Source: Neovahlkampfia damariscottae (Eukaryota; Heterolobosea; Selenaionea; Neovahlkampfiida; Neovahlkampfiidae). Taken from it: DNA of 64,000 nucleotides. A model generated the notes under the pieces. The model was not told the DNA's origin, made no database searches, and was given only the letters and a program-made list of their open reading frames with translations. The position numbers were made by a program, and so were the translations under genes. Positions 60,303 to 64,000 of this stretch are shown here, piece after piece. The stretch is taken from contig JABLTG010000019.1 in the NCBI GenBank assembly GCA_016618085.1, positions 102,923 to 166,922 of the forward strand, given 5' to 3'. Positions within the stretch are counted from its first letter, which is position 1. Each line of letters begins with the position of its first letter.

Positions 60303-62222
60303 TCATTTTTTGCTCAACAAAATTGTTGGATTGTAAATATTTACAGTACAATCTGATGAAACAGTTCCTATCAAATTTGAATCTGAGTTCCATGTCAATC
60401 CTTCAATAGAACCAGTATGAATTTTTGCTTTAAATAATTGATTCTTTGTTTTTAAACACCAAATGATCATATATCCATTTTGAGTGACTGTTGCAATTCT
60501 ACCACCATCTTTTTCTAAAGCTAAATAGGTTAAAGTGAACCAACCATGAACATCTCCACTAAAAAATTCATGATGTAATTCCCAATCATCAAATTGTTCA
60601 TGTATACTCCAAACCATTACTTTTTTATCATCTGCACAAGTCACTAAAACTTCTCCTATTGGTGAAATTCCCCAATCTACACTGGTAACAGCAGTTGTGT
60701 GTCCTTTTAATTCTTTCATTAGTTTTCCTTCTAAATTCCAAATTTTTGTTGATTGATCTTCCGATGATGTTGCAATAAAATCACTTTTTGGTGACCATTT
60801 CAAAGACCAAATTTCTGAATATTTTCCAATGGAACCAAATTTTCCATTTTGTTCACCATCTTTGATTGGTGGATGTGCCAAAAAAACCAATGAAGTTTTC
60901 AAGAAATAGTCACCTAATTCTTGTTGCAACAGACAAAGTTTTCCATCTCTTGTTCCAATCGCTAACTTTTGTTGTTTTTCTTCATTATCCCATTTCATAC
61001 ATATCACTTCAGAAGTTAAAGAAATAACTCTTTGAACATCATTTGTTTCGATATTCCAATCATAAACAGAACCATCCATACCTCCAATTTGGATTGATTT
61101 TGATTGTTTTTTCCAACAAATACATCTTACAGAAGACATAATATTCACTTCTTTAGTTGTTATTTGTTTCTCCACATCCCATAGAAATACATTTCCTAAA
61201 AAATCACCTGATACTAGTAATTTTGAATCATGTGAAAAATCAACACCACAACATGTCACTGAATGCAAAGAAATATCTAAGATATGTTTTTCTTTTTCTT
61301 TTTCTTTTTCTAATGATATTTGATACAAACTTTCTTCATTCACAAACCACATTAAATTATCTATTTTAGATGCCCATTCAATGGTATAAATACAACCTGA
61401 AGGTATTTTATATTCTTTTAATTTTTCTCCTTTTGAATTGAAAATTTGAAATAAACCATTATCTGATGGAAAATACAGTAAGTCATCTTCAAATAAAATT
61501 GATTTTAAACCACCACTTCCAGCAGGTTTAAATTGAGATTCAACTTCCAAAGATTCAGTATTAACTATGTATGTATTTCTTGTATTATTCAATGAGCACA
61601 AAGCAACTTTTTTTCGATCATCATTTGAAGCTAAAAGTGAAATAACATCATCCTTTTCTAATTGTGTTTTTTTTATTTCTTTCATATTTTTATCAAATAA
61701 TACCAAGTTACAACCATTGATTTTTTCAGTGTAAATCTGTTCAAGACAAAATAATTCATTTTTGTTGTTGAAAGTTGCCAATGGGAAATTACCTTTTTTT
61801 TGGTGAGCTATTTCCAATTGAATTTTTCCATCTTCAAGTGTGTTAACATTAATAATATAAATAAATGAATTTGCTTCTGTACAAGTCAAAATTTTAGTTC
61901 CATCCAAAGACCATTCAGCACAAGTTAATTTATCATCTTTTACATCAAGTGTGTTGCTCAAAAGTTGCCATTTTTCATTCCATATTTTAATTTCACCACC
62001 ATGACAAGCAGTTGCTATTATATTTGGATTTAAAGGTGACTTTTGCATGAAAGTAATAACATGATGGTGCGCTTGAAAAAAATTCAAACGTTTGTTTTGT
62101 TTTATATCCCATCTAACAATACAAGGACCGATAGGTGTATCTATTTGATCAATTTCGTTTGAAACTGGAACTGTATTTTTATAACGTGACGTTGTAACTC
62201 CGAAAGAAGCAACAAGATTCAT
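60303..62222 (-). CDS. WD40-repeat protein, 639 aa
   Basis: One exon; the start at 62222 (MNLVASFG) is preferred over an in-frame ATG at 62270 that falls in A/T-rich leader. About 12-14 WD40 blades can be traced (IKIWNEKWQLLSNTL, GNVFLWDVEKQITTKEV, STKIWNLEGKLMKELKGHTT, KKVMVWSIHEQFDDWEL, CTVNIYNPTILLS), enough for two propellers. No further domain is present. I do not recognise the specific orthologue. Confidence 0.85.
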   Translation of the reverse strand: MNLVASFGVTTSRYKNTVPVSNEIDQIDTPIGPCIVRWDIKQNKRLNFFQAHHHVITFMQKSPLNPNIIATACHGGEIKIWNEKWQLLSNTLDVKDDKLTCAEWSLDGTKILTCTEANSFIYIINVNTLEDGKIQLEIAHQKKGNFPLATFNNKNELFCLEQIYTEKINGCNLVLFDKNMKEIKKTQLEKDDVISLLASNDDRKKVALCSLNNTRNTYIVNTESLEVESQFKPAGSGGLKSILFEDDLLYFPSDNGLFQIFNSKGEKLKEYKIPSGCIYTIEWASKIDNLMWFVNEESLYQISLEKEKEKEKHILDISLHSVTCCGVDFSHDSKLLVSGDFLGNVFLWDVEKQITTKEVNIMSSVRCICWKKQSKSIQIGGMDGSVYDWNIETNDVQRVISLTSEVICMKWDNEEKQQKLAIGTRDGKLCLLQQELGDYFLKTSLVFLAHPPIKDGEQNGKFGSIGKYSEIWSLKWSPKSDFIATSSEDQSTKIWNLEGKLMKELKGHTTAVTSVDWGISPIGEVLVTCADDKKVMVWSIHEQFDDWELHHEFFSGDVHGWFTLTYLALEKDGGRIATVTQNGYMIIWCLKTKNQLFKAKIHTGSIEGLTWNSDSNLIGTVSSDCTVNIYNPTILLSKK

Positions 62223-62282
62223 TTTTAATTGGATAAAAAAAATATAAACATAATTTATTTTAAAATACAATTGAATTCTCTG

Positions 62283-63098
62283 CTACTCAAAAGAAAAATT
62301 CAAATTTTGGAATTTTTCAACTTTTTTCAAATTTACCAAATCATCTCTGAATATTTCATCATACTCTTCTATCATCATATTTAACAAAGAATTAAATTGT
62401 CCATTAACTTTTAAAAATTCCATTTCATCATCTTTTGAGCTCCAAAACAAACCATATGAAAATACAATTGATAAATTTCGCGAAGACATTTTATTTTCAT
62501 TTTCAAATTTTGAAACCAGTTTGAAATGAACAAGTAACCTTTTTAAACATTTTAGATTGTCAGAAGGCATCAGTTTCATCAATCTTTGAATATCTTGGAT
62601 TGAAAAATCAGTAGTTTTGAACAATTGATATAATTCTTTAGTCGTTAAAGGCTCTGATAATTTTTTTAAAAAAGTTTTTAAAAGTCCCATGACGTCTATA
62701 GCACTGTATTTTGTTAAATCGACATCATTTCCATTTTCATATTCTTTAATGATTTTATTTTCAATTTCTTTCATTCCAGAGATTCTATAAATTCCTTCAA
62801 TCGTTAAATTTTTTGGGTTTTCCATAAAAGTTATAACTCTGATCAGAGGTAAAGGAAATCCATCAGTATTGTATTTTTCAGAATTCTTTATAGATTCTAT
62901 GAGTGAAATATTAAAGAATTTGTTGTTAGTAGGTTCTTTTTCTTTGTTCACATGATGAGGTTTCACTGTTATTATTTGTCCCATAAAAATAGAATCTCTT
63001 TTGATTGGTTTGACAATGCACTCTGATGATTTTCTAGAAGAACAAGCATTTTTGGATTCAAAAAAAGTTGATAAATAATATAATTCCTCATCTCTCAA
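62283..63098 (-). CDS. RhoGAP-domain protein, 271 aa
   Basis: One exon. The RhoGAP domain is seen from about residue 80: PLPLIRVITFMENP, the Arg-finger loop EGIYRISGMKEIE, LLKTFLKKLSEPL and the later NKMSSRNLSIVFSYGLFW. The catalytic Arg is present, so it should stimulate a Rho/Rac GTPase. Upstream coding exons cannot be excluded because the region before 63098 is open for only a short way. Confidence 0.85.
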   Translation of the reverse strand: MRDEELYYLSTFFESKNACSSRKSSECIVKPIKRDSIFMGQIITVKPHHVNKEKEPTNNKFFNISLIESIKNSEKYNTDGFPLPLIRVITFMENPKNLTIEGIYRISGMKEIENKIIKEYENGNDVDLTKYSAIDVMGLLKTFLKKLSEPLTTKELYQLFKTTDFSIQDIQRLMKLMPSDNLKCLKRLLVHFKLVSKFENENKMSSRNLSIVFSYGLFWSSKDDEMEFLKVNGQFNSLLNMMIEEYDEIFRDDLVNLKKVEKFQNLNFSFE

Positions 63099-63330
63099 AG
63101 TTTTCTTTTGCTGTCTTTAAACTAAATGGAAGAGAGAATGTTAAAAGAAGAATTTTTAGTTTTGAAATTTTTTCAATGAACTCAAAGAAAACATCAGAAA
63201 TCATAACACTTCTTTTATACTTGTGAATCACTTCTATTTTTTTGAAAAAAACTTAAAACAAAAATTTATATTGATACAATGGTAAGACATTACCAAGAGT
63301 ATTCTAAAATACTTCAGGTCACACAGACAG

Positions 63331-63609
63331 ATGAAAATAAAATCTAGAATGATTATATCATCTGTAAATACATTTTATGTGAAAGCTTTCAGAAGATTTC
63401 TTCCATATCCAGTGGTTCCCATAGTAATTCATGAAATTGAAGATTTTAATTCAGATTTTTTCAATGAAGTTTGTTTAAATGATACAATTCATCCAGATGT
63501 ATTTCTAGAATTAGGTGATAAAATATCTCAAAGACTATCTCTTTTCAATGATGTTGTGATCAAGACGGCCAATGAATTGATGGTTATTGTGATAAAAGTG
63601 GCCAATTAG
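63331..63609 (+). pseudogene. Truncated ORF of unknown family, cut by the Fanzor-type insertion
   Basis: It reads MKIKSRMIISSVNTFYVKAF... with the end DVFLELGDKISQRLSLFNDVVIK. From 63564 the sequence is the transposon leader, so the frame's last 15 codons and its stop come from the insertion. The start is uncertain; an upstream intron ending CTTCAG at about 63318 is possible. No family is recognised. Confidence 0.5.
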
Positions 63610-63710
63610 ATTTAATTTTGCCAGTTATTTTTAGAATTTTTACTTGAAGTTGTTCAAGTTGAACAAAAAAGACCTTTTGTTCAACTAGAAAATACTGAAA
63701 AAGATCTCAA
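63564..63710 (+). repeat. 5' leader of the Fanzor-type element, copy B
   Basis: Matches 46977-47114 (minus) except for the 9-base insertion. It contains two GGCCAAT motifs and is followed by GTATTTAAA and an ATG at 63720. Confidence 0.9.
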
Positions 63711-63719
63711 GTATTTAAA

Positions 63720-64000
63720 ATGTCCAAACTGCTCAAATTGGATTCATTTTGGAAAGAAAAAAATGTTACTTCAACATCAACAACAGAAGTGATAAAAAAG
63801 AGAAAACTTGAAGAAACAAAAAGTTCAACAAAAGAAACAGGAAATATGAAATCAACATATAAACAAGGAAAATATTCGTATCCTTTTTGGTGGACTAAAG
63901 AAAAAGAAGACATGCTACAAGTGAAAAGTATACCTTCAAGTTCTTCTTCAGTTGACAAGAATATTTGTTCGACAAAAAAGTTGGTAGAACAATCTTCATT
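63720..64000 (+). CDS. N-terminal part of a Fanzor-type element protein (runs off the window)
   Basis: An open frame starts MSKLLKLDSFWKEKNVTSTS and stays open for 93 codons to the edge, with YPFWWTKEKEDML. It begins 10 bp after the leader shared with the decayed Fanzor copy at 46.5-47.1 kb, in the same orientation relative to the leader. The N-terminal part is not itself diagnostic. Its identity as Fanzor rests on the shared leader, and no RuvC domain is yet in view. Confidence 0.6.
   Translation, partial: MSKLLKLDSFWKEKNVTSTSTTEVIKKRKLEETKSSTKETGNMKSTYKQGKYSYPFWWTKEKEDMLQVKSIPSSSSSVDKNICSTKKLVEQSS

Noticed and set aside
60303-62222. Assigning the WD40 protein to IFT80 or another ciliary factor
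   Set aside because: The blade sequences and the lack of a TPR-like C-terminus do not fit; only a general WD40 call is supported.

Overview
The window reads as nuclear DNA of a compact, AT-rich unicellular eukaryote. The genes use the standard code, and TAA, TAG and TGA all end recognisable genes. About 106 introns can be placed by keeping conserved reading frames. Nearly all are 27-44 nt, start with GT and end with AG. Mitochondrial assembly factors (CMC4, COA4, MTG1, METTL17/Rsm22 homologues) point to an aerobic organism with a real mitochondrion. The RCC1-EGF receptor with seven membrane helices and an RGS tail, the huge EGF adhesin and the two heme oxygenases fit a heterolobosean amoeboflagellate related to Naegleria. 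That placement is an inference, not something the sequence proves.

Layout. 1-13.8 kb (-): most of a giant secreted or surface adhesin (at least 4,520 codons) with lectin-like domains, about 21 EGF-like modules, an LRR-like stretch and a long IPT/Ig-like region that runs off the left edge. 14.1 kb: a 5S rRNA gene. 14.3-33 kb: tightly packed housekeeping genes (GPI8/PIG-K, CMC4, Ras-like GTPase, eEF1A, SNF8, GPAT3/4, a degenerate GTPase, F-box/LRR, heme oxygenase 1, MTG1, METTL17/Rsm22, COA4, small membrane proteins). 33-45.5 kb: an H3-type histone, a G-patch protein, an MT-A70 protein, a peroxisomal-type dehydrogenase, an MST/Hippo kinase with a SARAH tail, a kelch protein, a triple-repeat coiled coil, heme oxygenase 2 and a BRO1 protein. 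45.7-48 kb: an ERI1-type exonuclease, a decayed Fanzor (eukaryotic TnpB) copy and WrbA. 48.2-56.9 kb (-): an RCC1-EGF-DOMON-like-7TM-RGS receptor, interrupted by a 95-base assembly gap. 57-63 kb: LRR, kynurenine aminotransferase-like, WD40 and RhoGAP genes. 63.3-64 kb: an ORF cut by the 5' end of a second copy of the Fanzor-type element, which continues past the right edge.

The most unusual theme is splicing. The recognised protein families force very small internal exons of 1, 4, 5, 7, 9, 12 and 13 nt between introns of about 29-43 nt. One 68-nt intron looks like two ordinary introns joined with no exon between them. The receptor is built from near-identical RCC1-repeat exons, all in phase 0. 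Genes sit very close together: some 3' ends overlap by 4-7 bp, and several starts share promoters under 100 bp that carry CCAAT-type motifs.
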